This document shows, piece by piece, positions 7,970 through 16,933 of a stretch of 34,525 bases of DNA. The DNA comes from Flavobacteriales bacterium (GTDB lineage Bacteria > Bacteroidota > Bacteroidia > Flavobacteriales_D > Sanyastnellaceae). The notes under the pieces are model-generated. The model was not told where the DNA came from. It saw nothing but the letters and a program-made list of their open reading frames with translations, and made no database searches. The DNA lies in NCBI GenBank assembly GCA_019694805.1, contig JAIBBG010000035.1, forward strand, positions 1 to 34,525, written 5' to 3'. Made by a program: the position numbers and the translations under genes. How positions within the stretch are numbered: position 1 is the first letter of the stretch; each line of letters begins with the position of its first letter.

Positions 7970-8929
7970 ATGTTGAACCGCAGACAAATCAGGATTAAGG
8001 CGATGCAGATACTCTTCGCTTATTACAGTGAAGAGAAACCGGATATTGTGAAGTACGAAAAGATCCTGTTCGAAAGCTTCGATCGTTTTCGCGATTTGTA
8101 CATCGCATTATTGCTTCTGCCAGCTGAAATGCAGGCTAAAGCCATTGAAAAAATCGAGGCTGGGATGAATAAAAAACTCCCTACCAAAGAAGATCTTCAT
8201 CCAAATACCAAATTCGTAACCAATACCCTGGTGCGCATTTTGGCCAATAGCAAAACGCTGGATAAGGCTTCCAAGGAAATCCACATCCGTTGGAAAGACA
8301 ACGATGATCTGCTGCGTCAAATGTTCAAAACGCTCATCGAGTCATCTGATTACAAAGAATATATGGCAAGTAAAGAACGTGGTTTCGAACATGACCGCGA
8401 ATACTTGCTCCGTTTCATCCGTAGACATATTGTCAACTTTGAGTTGATGCATGACTGGTTAGAAGAAATTGGTATCTTCTGGAACGATGACCTCGACCTC
8501 GCTTCAAGTATGGCGCTCAAAACACTGAAAACAGTGAAAGACAGTGATGATGATATCACATTGATGCCACTTTGGAAAGCGGATGATGACGAAGAAGAAT
8601 ACACCCGCAATATTTTCCGCAAGACCATTACTTTGGGTGAAGCCAGTGAAAAGCTGATTGCTGAAAACGCTCCAAACTGGGACGCTGACCGCATCGCTCT
8701 GATGGATATGGTCATTCTTAAAATGGCTTTGGCTGAAGCACAAACTTGTGAAAGTATTCCATTGAAAGTTACCATGAATGAATACATTGAATTGGCGAAT
8801 TATTACAGCACGCCAAAAAGCAATGTGTTCATCAATGGATTATTGGAAACACTTTTTGGTAAGCTACAAGCGGAAGGTAAATTCAAGAAAATGGGTCGTG
8901 GGTTGATTGAAACATCAACCGGCAACTGA
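7970..8929 (+). CDS. nusB: transcription antitermination factor NusB, long Bacteroidota form
   Basis: A 319-residue NusB, about twice the length of the Escherichia coli protein (139 residues), as is usual in Bacteroidota. The N-terminus begins RRQIRIKAMQILFAYY, the classic NusB opening (R..A.Q.LY), and the C-terminal part has the NusB core: ENAPNWDADRIALMDMVILKMALAE, then NEYIELANYYSTPKS and the end FINGLLETL. NusB binds boxA RNA with NusE (S10) and supports rRNA antitermination. The insert between the two halves is helical. It starts 30 bases after the dehydrogenase stop and ends just before miaA. Confidence 0.93.
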   Translation: MLNRRQIRIKAMQILFAYYSEEKPDIVKYEKILFESFDRFRDLYIALLLLPAEMQAKAIEKIEAGMNKKLPTKEDLHPNTKFVTNTLVRILANSKTLDKASKEIHIRWKDNDDLLRQMFKTLIESSDYKEYMASKERGFEHDREYLLRFIRRHIVNFELMHDWLEEIGIFWNDDLDLASSMALKTLKTVKDSDDDITLMPLWKADDDEEEYTRNIFRKTITLGEASEKLIAENAPNWDADRIALMDMVILKMALAEAQTCESIPLKVTMNEYIELANYYSTPKSNVFINGLLETLFGKLQAEGKFKKMGRGLIETSTGN

Positions 8930-8931
8930 TC

Positions 8932-9828
8932 TTGAATCAACTGAAAAAACTGGTTGTCGTCATAGGTCCGACTGGTGTCGGAAAGACTGCGCTGGCCATT
9001 CAGCTTGCTCATCACTACCGTACGGAAATTATTTCTGCCGATTCGCGACAATTCTATCGCGAACTGAGTATTGGTGTTGCACGCCCAGATCAAACTGAAC
9101 TCGCGGCGGCTAAGCACCATTTTATGGCATTTTTACCTGTGACCGAAGACTACAGCGCTGGTCGATTTGAAAACGATGCCATGGTGCTCATTCAGCAATT
9201 GATGGAGAAAAGTGATGTTGTGATTTGTGCGGGTGGAAGCATGTTGTATGTGGATGCCTTGATCAACGGACTTGACCAACTTCCTTCTGATCATGCCCTA
9301 AAACGAGAGCTGGAAAAAGTCGATTTGAATGATCTGCTCCGTGAATTGGAGGAAAAGGATCCCGAATATTTTAAGCTCGTAGATCAAAAAAATCCTCATC
9401 GAATTATACGTGCAATTGAGGTTTGCCGACTCACTGGTCAGAAGTTTTCCGCTTTGAGAACATCAACAAAAGCGCAGCGGCAATTCAATGTGATCAAAAT
9501 TGGTTTGAATGGAGATCGCGATTGGGTCTACAACAGGATCAATCAACGTGTGAATCGCATGATAGAAGATGGTTTGGAAGAAGAGGCGAGAAGCGTATTG
9601 CCTTTCAGGCATCTTAACGCACTCAATACAGTTGGATACAAAGAATTTTTCGACTTTTTCGAGGGCAAAATGAGTAGGGAAGAAGCTATCGATAAGATCA
9701 AGCAATACAGCAGAAATTTTGCAAAACGACAATTGACATGGTGGAGAAGAGATCCATCCATTCATTGGATTGACGCCCAAAAGGATGATGTGTTGGCCAA
9801 GGCGATTCAACACATCGATGCCATGTGA
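8932..9828 (+). CDS. miaA: tRNA dimethylallyltransferase MiaA
   Basis: A 298-residue enzyme that transfers a dimethylallyl group to A37 of tRNAs reading UNN codons. The P-loop is GPTGVGKTALA, followed by SADSRQFYRELSIGVARP, HHFMAF, GGSMLYVDALINGL, the PHRIIRAIEV stretch and the late TVGYKEF motif. Length is normal for the family. The start is a TTG at 8932 (MNQLKKLVVVIGPTG), two bases after the nusB stop; no ATG precedes the P-loop in frame, so this non-ATG start is forced. Confidence 0.95.
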   Translation: MNQLKKLVVVIGPTGVGKTALAIQLAHHYRTEIISADSRQFYRELSIGVARPDQTELAAAKHHFMAFLPVTEDYSAGRFENDAMVLIQQLMEKSDVVICAGGSMLYVDALINGLDQLPSDHALKRELEKVDLNDLLRELEEKDPEYFKLVDQKNPHRIIRAIEVCRLTGQKFSALRTSTKAQRQFNVIKIGLNGDRDWVYNRINQRVNRMIEDGLEEEARSVLPFRHLNALNTVGYKEFFDFFEGKMSREEAIDKIKQYSRNFAKRQLTWWRRDPSIHWIDAQKDDVLAKAIQHIDAM

Positions 9829-9869
9829 AATCCATCCTACCTCACACACATTAAACTTATCTTCGCCGC

Positions 9870-10532
9870 ATGTCGGTATTCAGTGCATTGTTTGTGAAAG
9901 AAGTCAGGCTTGAGTTGCGCCAAAAGCACACATTGGCCGGTATTTTCATGTATGTGCTCGCGACTGTTTTCGTTTGTTATTTATCCTTCGAAAAAATTGA
10001 AACACCCAGAACTTGGGGTGCGTTGATGTGGGTCACAGGTGTGTTCACGGCTTTCAATGCCATGCAGAAAGCATTTTCATCCGATGGCAACGGCACACAA
10101 CTCTATCTCTATTCCTTGGCACATCCGCGGCATATTATCCTGGCGAAGTCCATGTACAACGCGCTGTTGGTCGCTGTGCTCAATGTAATCAGCCTTGCCT
10201 TTTTTCTGTTGTTCTTCGGTGGTGAAGTCATTGCATCGGCAGATTTTGGTCAACTTATACTGGGCCTTTTTCTGGGTAGCACTGGGCTTGGCCTCGCGCT
10301 CACGTTTGTGGCATCATTGGCCTACAAATCGGGCACTGGTGTAGGATTGGTAGCAATTCTTGGATTTCCTGTGATCATTCCTTTGTTAATCACCATAGTA
10401 AGACATACCACGTTTGCCATCGAAGGAATGTCTTACCTTCAGAACAGCCTCAATCTCTTGATTCTGGTTGTGCTTAATCTGCTCTCCTTTGTACTTGCTT
10501 TTATCCTGTTCCCCTACCTTTGGCGGGAATAA
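9870..10532 (+). CDS. ccmB: heme exporter subunit CcmB
   Basis: A 220-residue integral membrane protein with six hydrophobic segments and the family features VKEVRLELRQK near the N-terminus, FNAMQKAFSSD and YLYSLAHPRHIILAKSMYN. CcmB is the membrane subunit of the CcmAB ABC transporter that releases holo-CcmE in system I cytochrome c maturation. No ccmA is found in the window, so the ATPase must be encoded elsewhere. It is first of a ccmB-C-D-E-F cluster on the + strand, 41 bases after miaA. Confidence 0.93.
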   Translation: MSVFSALFVKEVRLELRQKHTLAGIFMYVLATVFVCYLSFEKIETPRTWGALMWVTGVFTAFNAMQKAFSSDGNGTQLYLYSLAHPRHIILAKSMYNALLVAVLNVISLAFFLLFFGGEVIASADFGQLILGLFLGSTGLGLALTFVASLAYKSGTGVGLVAILGFPVIIPLLITIVRHTTFAIEGMSYLQNSLNLLILVVLNLLSFVLAFILFPYLWRE

Positions 10533-10606
10533 TCCGGATGAAAATTGGACCTGCAAAAGGATGGATGTCGGATCTGTAATTGTAAAAGGAAGGAATTGAA
10601 ATCAGT

Positions 10607-11665
10607 ATGAACTTGTGGCTTAAAATCATCTGTATTGCGTGCCTGATTTACACGGCTGTTTTTTCTTTCTGGCACCCCATGGCGCCAGGAGGACTTGAAG
10701 TCAGCGCGAAATCATTTCATCCCGGAAGAAATGAATTTTCATTTACCGGATATGGATCGCATTTTTTGCAGGAAAAACAATCCATGCAAGTGTTCGTCAC
10801 CGTGGATTCTTCCGCAGTTTATTGTGCGGATATCCTGAGCGTAACGGACGAAGCGCATGCTATAGTCAGTGTGTTTCTGCCGGATACCCTTTCTTCCAAC
10901 CAATTTGGCTTCCTGGCCAACAACAACATCGATGGTACATTGTTGGTTGAAGCACCGGTGGGCAGCGAAGGCTTCACTTTTATTGAAGGAACGAAAAACG
11001 ATTCCTGTCATTATGAAGTCAAACAAGAAGAACACATGGGTTTTGGTTATCCATTTCAACCCATCATCATAGAAAGCATAAGAAACCTCATGTGGCACGT
11101 ACCGATGTGGTTTACCATGTTCGCCCTCATGATCATCTCTTTTATTTTCAGCCTTCGAACTTTGAGCAATAAAAGCGGTACTCCGGATTTGAACTTCGAC
11201 CGAAAAGCTGCTGCTTCTGCAGGAACTGGACTTGTATTTTGTATTTTAGGGTTGATCACCGGTTCCATTTGGGCGCGATTTACTTGGGGCGCATGGTGGA
11301 CCAACGATCCACAATTGAATGGTGCCATGGTCGTATTCATGGTGTATGTGGCTTATTTCATATTGAGAAATTCTACACCGGATCACGATAAACGTTCACG
11401 GATATCAGCGATATTCAACATATTCGCTTTTGCTTTGATGGTTGTATTGCTGATGGTGATGCCGCGATTTGCAGAGGGTTTACATCCGGGTAAAAGCGGA
11501 AATCCGGCATTTTCGAAATACGATTTGGACAGTTCACTCCGTACAGTTTTTTATCCGGCAGTTTTAGGCTTTGTTTTGCTGGGATATTGGTTCTACAAGA
11601 TCAATGAAAAAATTCGCATTCTCGAAGATCAACAAGAGGAAAATCACCATGATGAAAAATCTTAA
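10607..11665 (+). CDS. ccmC: cytochrome c biogenesis protein CcmC/CcsA with periplasmic N-terminal extension
   Basis: A 352-residue heme-handling membrane protein. The CcmC core runs from about residue 160: IRNLMWHVPMWF carries the first conserved His, WARFTWGAWWTNDPQL (about 222-237) is the tryptophan-rich heme-binding segment, and GLHPGKSG (about 293) holds the second conserved His. CcmC loads heme onto CcmE. Between the first helix (residues about 7-22) and the core lies a soluble segment of about 130 residues with beta-type alternation that bacterial CcmC proteins of about 240 residues lack. The start of ccmD overlaps its end. Confidence 0.87.
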   Translation: MNLWLKIICIACLIYTAVFSFWHPMAPGGLEVSAKSFHPGRNEFSFTGYGSHFLQEKQSMQVFVTVDSSAVYCADILSVTDEAHAIVSVFLPDTLSSNQFGFLANNNIDGTLLVEAPVGSEGFTFIEGTKNDSCHYEVKQEEHMGFGYPFQPIIIESIRNLMWHVPMWFTMFALMIISFIFSLRTLSNKSGTPDLNFDRKAAASAGTGLVFCILGLITGSIWARFTWGAWWTNDPQLNGAMVVFMVYVAYFILRNSTPDHDKRSRISAIFNIFAFALMVVLLMVMPRFAEGLHPGKSGNPAFSKYDLDSSLRTVFYPAVLGFVLLGYWFYKINEKIRILEDQQEENHHDEKS

Positions 11666-11864
11666 CAGAACTATTCTGACATCTCTATTGTTCATGTTAT
11701 CCATGACACCTGCCTTTGCTCAAGATGGCATGGAAGAATATTTTTATGAAAGTGGAAAGATCAAAGTTGTGGTCGTTGTGGCTTTTGTAGTGATGGTTGG
11801 TTTGATCATCTATGCATTGTCGCTCGGTCGCAGGTTGAAAAAATTGGAAGAGAAGAAGTCTTAA
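11649..11864 (+). CDS. ccmD: CcmD family small membrane protein
   Basis: A 71-residue protein beginning at the ATG-ATG pair at 11649, so it overlaps the end of ccmC by 17 bases. Residues about 1-24 look like a signal peptide (ends AFAQD). A second hydrophobic helix (about 36-58, VVVVVAFVVMVGLIIYALSLG) is followed by a charged tail RRLKKLEEKK. This layout matches CcmD-family proteins, which help release holo-CcmE from CcmABC. A longer in-frame opening from 11571 is inside ccmC and is not used. Confidence 0.8.
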   Translation: MMKNLNRTILTSLLFMLSMTPAFAQDGMEEYFYESGKIKVVVVVAFVVMVGLIIYALSLGRRLKKLEEKKS

Positions 11865-11883
11865 CCGTGGAAAAACGCATGTC

Positions 11884-12288
11884 ATGAAAAAGACACACAT
11901 CATATTGATAGTACTTGTTGCAGCAGTATCTGCAATTCTGGTTTCGACCTACACCAGTGCTGTGGACAGTGTAACCTTTGCAGAAGCAAAAGCTAAAATG
12001 GGTCGACAAGTGAAAGTTGTAGGAACATTCGATAAGACGAATCCCATCGTTTACGACGCGATGAAAGATCCCAACCTTACAAGATTTCATGTGATTGATA
12101 GCGAAGGAAAAAGTGTTGAAGTCTATCTCACAGACAAAAAGGGTCAACCCATGGGACTCGCGCAAAGCGAGAATGTAACACTCGAAGGTAAGTTTTCTGA
12201 TGATGGCACATTTCGGGCTTCGCACATCCTGATGAAGTGTCCAAGTAAATATAACGAACAAAAGCACTCTTTGGCTGCAGAGAATTGA
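11884..12288 (+). CDS. ccmE: cytochrome c maturation heme chaperone CcmE, Cys type
   Basis: A 134-residue protein with one N-terminal membrane anchor (residues about 5-23) and an OB-fold periplasmic domain. CcmE carries heme covalently from CcmC to CcmF. In Escherichia coli the ligand is His130 in an HXXXY motif. Here the equivalent site reads CPSKY, Cys119 and Tyr123, which is the CXXXY variant described for archaea and Desulfovibrio. The C-terminal tail after the motif is short. It sits between ccmD and ccmF in the order expected. Confidence 0.93.
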   Translation: MKKTHIILIVLVAAVSAILVSTYTSAVDSVTFAEAKAKMGRQVKVVGTFDKTNPIVYDAMKDPNLTRFHVIDSEGKSVEVYLTDKKGQPMGLAQSENVTLEGKFSDDGTFRASHILMKCPSKYNEQKHSLAAEN

Positions 12289-12318
12289 TGTTGAACCATT
12301 GCAGCTTGTATCACCTCC

Positions 12319-15192
12319 ATGAATGAAATCCAATACCTGAACGAACACGTTGGGCCCGGAATTGCCGGCAACTTCTTTGTCGTGTTCAGTTTTGTCAGCG
12401 CCATTTTCGCCACTGTAGCATATTATTTTTCCACGAAAAATGAAGGTCCGAATAATCCATGGATGAAGCCGGCACGTATCGGTTTTGTTTTACATGGTGT
12501 TGGTGTGTTTGGTGTAATCGGCACCATGCTTTACATCTTGTTCAATCATTTATATGAGTACAAATACGCATGGGATCACCTCAACAATGCGATGCCCATG
12601 AAGTATGTTCTAAGTTGTATGTGGGAGGGACAGGAGGGAAGCTTTCTGCTTTGGACATTCTGGCATGTCATTCTCGGTTTCTTGTTGATTAGATGGTCGA
12701 AAAATTGGGAGCCTTGGGTTATGACGATCATTTCACTCGTTCAGGTTTTCCTCGCTTCGATGTTATTGGGTGTTTACTTCGGAGATTTTCAATTTGGGAG
12801 TAATCCATTTACCTTATTGAGAGAACACATCTCGAATGTAGGTCTGCCTTGGACCATGAAGGCTGATTATCTTTCTCTGAAACCATTTCAAGATGGTAAA
12901 GGTTTGAATCCACTCTTGCAGAATTACTGGATGACCATTCACCCGCCCACATTGTTCTTGGGTTTTGCGGCTACTGTGATTCCATTCGCTTATGCCATTG
13001 CTGGTTTATGGAAGAAGGATTTCAATGGATGGATGAAACCAGCCATTCCTTATGCGTTTTTTGGTGTCATGATTCTGGGAACAGGAATACTGATGGGTGG
13101 TGCATGGGCTTATGAAGCGCTCGGTTTTGGCGGTTTCTGGGCTTGGGATCCGGTTGAAAATGCTTCATTGGTTCCTTGGCTCATACTTGTGGCTGCTGCA
13201 CACTTGCTGGTGATCAATCAAAATAAAGGCACTTCTGTTTTTGCTACCTTGTTACTGAGTATCAGTGCCTTTTTGTTGGTTTTGTATTCCACCTTCCTCA
13301 CCAGAAGTGGTGTACTAGGTGATAGCAGTGTGCATTCATTTGTGGATAGCGGTATTCTGGCTCAGTTACTGGTTTATCTGTTGTTCTTCACAGCCTTGAG
13401 CACATGGCTCATGGTTCCAGTGCGCGTGTGGCAAATGGCATATAGCGCCATTTGTCTCATATTCTTCATCGTTGGAGTTGGCAGCCTCATGACTGCTCCA
13501 GATGTTCCAGTGTCTGAGGCGGAAAAACTCCTTCCTGGTGAAGGCACCATGATTCCTGGATTGTCGTTGTCATTCATCCTCATATCTCTTGTGATGCTCA
13601 TCATGGGTTACCGCAAAAAATTCATGGTTCGCGGAACTGAAGAGGAAGCATTATGGAGTCGCGAGTTCTGGATGTTCATAGGATCTCTGGTATTGATTCT
13701 TTCTGCTCTGCACATCACTGTGGTAACATCCGTCAACGTGGGCAATATCTTCCTTACACCATTCGAAGGAATATTCAGCTCTTTGTACGAATCGACCAAG
13801 TGGGAAACATTCAAAAGACTTTCTGAGCATAATTATTCTGCACCGGGAGACAGCGAACGCTTCGATGTGTATCACCGCATTCAGGTTCCTCTTGCTTTTA
13901 TTCTATTTCTAATTGTCGCTATTGGACAATACCTGAAGTATAAGAATACTGAATTCAAAGTACTGCGAAATAAACTCACATTCAGTTTTGTTGCATCGAT
14001 AATTCTTACTTCCCTGACACTTTTTGTGATTGATTTCGAATGGGCAGATTTATCTCTATTGCTATTGGTTTGGTCTTGCGTATTTGCCTTGGTAGCCAAT
14101 GCTGGCTATGCATGGACAGTTCTTAAAGGGAAATGGGATTTGATGGGAGCTAGTGTTGCGCACTTGGGATTTGCTATGCTCATCATCGGTGCAGTCATCA
14201 GCACCTGGCAAAGTCATTTTATTTCGAAAAACCAAAGAGGTAATATTTCTGAGATCAGCGATGATTTCAAAAACAGCGAGGATCTCATGATCTTCATGGG
14301 AGATACACTACCAATGGGTGATTATTTTATTTATTATAAAGAGAAAAATCGCCGTGGTGAAAGAGTGTTCTGCACTGTGGAATATTTTGATAAAAAACCC
14401 AAGGAGTATTTAGAGGGAGATTATGTACAAGTATTTGGACAACCTTTCAGAGCGCGTAAGACGCACATCGCGTCATCGAATTTTTTGAAAGATGCAAGTA
14501 CAGATAGCTTGTGGACACAGGTGACTCCCGCCGAAGTGGATGCTCATCACGCTGAAGAACTGGAAAATTGGAGTCCTGGAATACCGGGAGATAAGCTCTT
14601 TACTTTGGAGCCAAGTATCCTCACATCACCGAAAGGCAACAGCAGAGAACCGAGTATCAAACATTTTGCAGGCAGCGACCTTTACACTTTTGTGAAGCAC
14701 ACGGAGATCGAAGAGAAGAAGACCAACGAAGAAGGTTACCTCGAACCGAAGAGCGCCATAGTCGATATTGGAACTGAAATTCGACTTACAGAAATTGTCA
14801 CGATGCGTATTGATAGCCTCCTGAAAATTGATTCAATTCCGGATAATCTTCCAGAAGGTATTCAGGGCAAAAGGGCTTTCGCGCACATAACCGATGGGGT
14901 TAAAGATGAAGAATTGATCATCCCCATCATCTACCTCAAAGATTCTGTACCATTCACATATCCGGTAGAGTCAACCACTTTCAAAATGTTGTTTGCGCTG
15001 GCAGAAAAGCCTGATGGTTTAGAGTTGACAGTTCAGAAACACCAAACCGCAGAGCGGGATATGCTTATCATGTCGGCCGAAGTTTTTCCGCAAATCAACG
15101 TATTGTGGATCGGATGTGTCGTGATGGTTATCGGCACCACCATGGCTATTCGACATCGCATGCGGTTGTCAAAAGCTAAAGTGACGTCTTAA
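12319..15192 (+). CDS. ccmF: cytochrome c heme lyase subunit CcmF, long C-terminal form
   Basis: A 957-residue polytopic protein. The first 670 residues contain about 14 helices with TIHPPTLFLGF (near 206) and GGFWAWDPVENASLVPW (near 270), the WWD heme-binding signature of CcmF. A final helix near residue 930 closes the protein. Between them is a soluble region of about 260 residues (about 640-920). The family in proteobacteria is about 650 residues, so this copy is long; long forms are usual in Bacteroidota. It would join heme from CcmE to CXXCH apocytochromes. No ccmG or ccmH follows. Confidence 0.92.
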   Translation: MNEIQYLNEHVGPGIAGNFFVVFSFVSAIFATVAYYFSTKNEGPNNPWMKPARIGFVLHGVGVFGVIGTMLYILFNHLYEYKYAWDHLNNAMPMKYVLSCMWEGQEGSFLLWTFWHVILGFLLIRWSKNWEPWVMTIISLVQVFLASMLLGVYFGDFQFGSNPFTLLREHISNVGLPWTMKADYLSLKPFQDGKGLNPLLQNYWMTIHPPTLFLGFAATVIPFAYAIAGLWKKDFNGWMKPAIPYAFFGVMILGTGILMGGAWAYEALGFGGFWAWDPVENASLVPWLILVAAAHLLVINQNKGTSVFATLLLSISAFLLVLYSTFLTRSGVLGDSSVHSFVDSGILAQLLVYLLFFTALSTWLMVPVRVWQMAYSAICLIFFIVGVGSLMTAPDVPVSEAEKLLPGEGTMIPGLSLSFILISLVMLIMGYRKKFMVRGTEEEALWSREFWMFIGSLVLILSALHITVVTSVNVGNIFLTPFEGIFSSLYESTKWETFKRLSEHNYSAPGDSERFDVYHRIQVPLAFILFLIVAIGQYLKYKNTEFKVLRNKLTFSFVASIILTSLTLFVIDFEWADLSLLLLVWSCVFALVANAGYAWTVLKGKWDLMGASVAHLGFAMLIIGAVISTWQSHFISKNQRGNISEISDDFKNSEDLMIFMGDTLPMGDYFIYYKEKNRRGERVFCTVEYFDKKPKEYLEGDYVQVFGQPFRARKTHIASSNFLKDASTDSLWTQVTPAEVDAHHAEELENWSPGIPGDKLFTLEPSILTSPKGNSREPSIKHFAGSDLYTFVKHTEIEEKKTNEEGYLEPKSAIVDIGTEIRLTEIVTMRIDSLLKIDSIPDNLPEGIQGKRAFAHITDGVKDEELIIPIIYLKDSVPFTYPVESTTFKMLFALAEKPDGLELTVQKHQTAERDMLIMSAEVFPQINVLWIGCVVMVIGTTMAIRHRMRLSKAKVTS

Positions 15193-15244
15193 TTTCTGGA
15201 AAGAATCATAGTACTTCCTGCGGTATGTCAGTTTGATCGTATGC

Positions 15245-15252
15245 TATCTTTG
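15245..15252 (+). promoter_or_regulatory. candidate Bacteroidota -7 box (TATCTTTG)
   Basis: TATCTTTG fits TAnnTTTG and lies 20 bases before the pdxH ATG. A TTTG at 15232-15235 is only nine bases upstream, too close for a standard -33 element, so this call is modest. Confidence 0.4.
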
Positions 15253-15271
15253 GTGAATCAATTCACCGGAT

Positions 15272-15925
15272 ATGTACGATTATAAAGCCAATATTGAAAA
15301 ATCGCGCTACGACTACAACAGGAGTATTCTTCTGGAAAGTCATGCTGCTGCTAATCCTTTCGATCAGTTTGCACTTTGGCTGAAGGAAGCCGAAGATGAC
15401 GGGATCAAAGATTACAATGCATTTACCTTGAGCACCATCGGTCCGGATGGATTTCCGAATTCGCGTATTGTCCTATTGCGCAAGTGCGATCGTTCAGGTT
15501 TTTCCTTTTTTACCAATTACACCAGTGCCAAGGGCAATCAACTTGCGTTCAACGACAAGGTATGCATCAACTTTTTTTGGAATACCCTGGAGCGTCAAGT
15601 GCGAGTATATGGAATTGCCAAGAAGGTAAGCGAGCAGGAGAGTGATGAATATTTCGCTACACGCCCACGAGAAAGTCAGATAGCTGCTTGGGCTTCTATG
15701 CAAAGTGCAGAAATGAGATCACGAGAGGAACTCGAAGACAACGTTACGAAATACACCAACGAATTTGCTGGTAAGCCCGTTCCGCGTCCACCACATTGGG
15801 GAGGATATCAGGTGGTGCCACATTATTTCGAATTCTGGCAAGGAAGGCCAAGCCGTTTGCATGACAGATTGATCTATAAGGTTGATGCCGATTTTGAGTG
15901 GTTTATACAGAGGATAGCGCCTTGA
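15272..15925 (+). CDS. pdxH: pyridoxamine 5'-phosphate oxidase
   Basis: A 217-residue FMN enzyme that oxidises pyridoxamine or pyridoxine 5'-phosphate to pyridoxal 5'-phosphate. Conserved pieces are PNSRIVLLRKCD, FFTNYTSAKGNQL, INFFWNTLERQVRVYG, SRESQ-like PRESQIAAWAS, PPHWGGYQV and the C-terminal FWQGRPSRLHDR, ending in the expected RIAP. The gene is intact although the - strand accessory island abuts its 3' end, with relic RHS sequence beginning within about 25 bases of the stop codon. Confidence 0.95.
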   Translation: MYDYKANIEKSRYDYNRSILLESHAAANPFDQFALWLKEAEDDGIKDYNAFTLSTIGPDGFPNSRIVLLRKCDRSGFSFFTNYTSAKGNQLAFNDKVCINFFWNTLERQVRVYGIAKKVSEQESDEYFATRPRESQIAAWASMQSAEMRSREELEDNVTKYTNEFAGKPVPRPPHWGGYQVVPHYFEFWQGRPSRLHDRLIYKVDADFEWFIQRIAP

Positions 15926-15948
15926 GGATGTTTGTTTAAATGTGGCGA

Positions 15949-16099
15949 ACCAACGCGCTGCAAAGCGGTTCATTTCAATGCCGTCGATTTCCCATTCGCG
16001 GTGGTGGAATTCTGTGAGTTGATCGCCTTTGGCATAAAGCTGACTGCCCGAGCGCCAATATTCCAAACTGTAAGGGTAGTATTCGTGGATGTTGCGCAA
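15949..16099 (-). pseudogene. relic of an RHS core end (tip 6, truncated)
   Basis: On the - strand this 151-base stretch encodes LRNIHEYYPYSLEYW through IDGIEMNRFAARW, nearly the same as residues about 2479-2530 of the full-length RHS gene. It then breaks off abruptly and the frame runs into antisense pdxH. There is no start, no DPDGR junction and no C-terminal domain. It marks the distal edge of the orphan-tip row and shows that a deletion or insertion joined the island to pdxH. Confidence 0.85.
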
Positions 16100-16312
16100 C
16101 TCAAATCTGCATAGAGATCGGAATTGCATCTCTTTTTTGTTGTGTTAAATAGGTACTGGTCCATTCGTTCGTGGAGGATCCGTGAATATTTCAACAGCGA
16201 CATTGGTTTCAGAGTAATTCGGGGGGCATGTTTTGAGGATGTCATTGCCAGAGTCTGTGATCGATTCGCATGGCAATTCTTATTAGCATCCTAATTCATC
16301 AGGCAAGTTTGT
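16100..16312. other. non-coding stretch: decayed palindromic element and possible gene relic
   Basis: At about 16100-16145 lies a worn copy of the palindromic element seen at 23757-23826 (shared GCATCTCT; arms AGAGAT 16113-16118 and ATCTCT 16128-16133). From about 16150 to 16294 the + strand can be read, with one frameshift, as RGGS followed by REYFNSDIGFRVIRG. That resembles the C-terminal end of a formylglycine-generating-enzyme-type domain. This second reading is weak. No intact gene is seen. Confidence 0.3.
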
Positions 16313-16933
16313 TCAATCAACTATTGCTGATCTTTTTTTAGGCTGTGGTATATTTTCTTTCTTGGCAAAAACTACTACCAACTTCAATCCAAAACCAAAC
16401 CCTGGACCAGTCCTTCTATTAATCTTATCTCTTTGAGGTCCGTTGTTGAATCCATCCAATAGAATTACTTCATTGTCTTCAAGAGAATATCGATAGCTGA
16501 TATAAGGCGTTACCGAAGCAAATCTGTTCGCACTTCCATCATCATCGCGCAATATTTTATGGACGCCAATTATTGCAACAACATTTCTACTTCGTGGTAC
16601 GAAATAATCCGAACGACTAAGACTATCTTCCCCTGTGTAGAAAGAATTACTTTTAAGTGTGTTATATCCGCAGCCAATTACGGGTTGCCAGTTTGTATTC
16701 AAAAGATGAAGGTTGATTCCACCTCCCCAACCGAAACCAGAAAATTTATCGTCTGCATTACCAAAGTATAGACTAATTCTATTACGATAATGTATATCAA
16801 CCACAAAACTGTAGGTATTATTCACTCCTTTATATCCTACGTCCGCACCAAAACCAAAAAACACGCCCTTTTGTGAAAACGACGTGTTGAATGAAAAAAT
16901 ACAGATGACCAGAATTATTATTTCATTTTTCAT
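16313..16933 (-). CDS. exported beta-barrel-like partner of tip 5, putative immunity protein
   Basis: A 206-residue protein from the ATG at 16931-16933, whose first bases form ATGA with the stop of tip 5; an ATG at 16948 would add five residues. The N-terminus (MKNEIIILVICIFSFNTSFSQ) is a clean signal peptide. The rest alternates polar and aromatic residues (GVFFGFGADVGYKG, SLYFGNADDKFSGFGWGGGI, TPYISYRYSL, GFGFGLKLVVVFAK), as in outer-membrane beta-barrels of eight or so strands. The family is not recognised. By position it is the immunity gene of tip 5, but it could instead be an outer-membrane partner of the tip. Confidence 0.7.
   Translation of the reverse strand: MKNEIIILVICIFSFNTSFSQKGVFFGFGADVGYKGVNNTYSFVVDIHYRNRISLYFGNADDKFSGFGWGGGINLHLLNTNWQPVIGCGYNTLKSNSFYTGEDSLSRSDYFVPRSRNVVAIIGVHKILRDDDGSANRFASVTPYISYRYSLEDNEVILLDGFNNGPQRDKINRRTGPGFGFGLKLVVVFAKKENIPQPKKRSAIVD

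Noticed and set aside
9858..9865. TATCTTCG upstream of ccmB as a promoter box.
   Set aside because: It is only four bases before the ATG at 9870, so the transcript would begin inside the gene; it is probably chance.
15719..16129. 136-codon - strand frame over pdxH and the relic.
   Set aside because: Only the first part is RHS core; the rest is antisense to the conserved pdxH gene.
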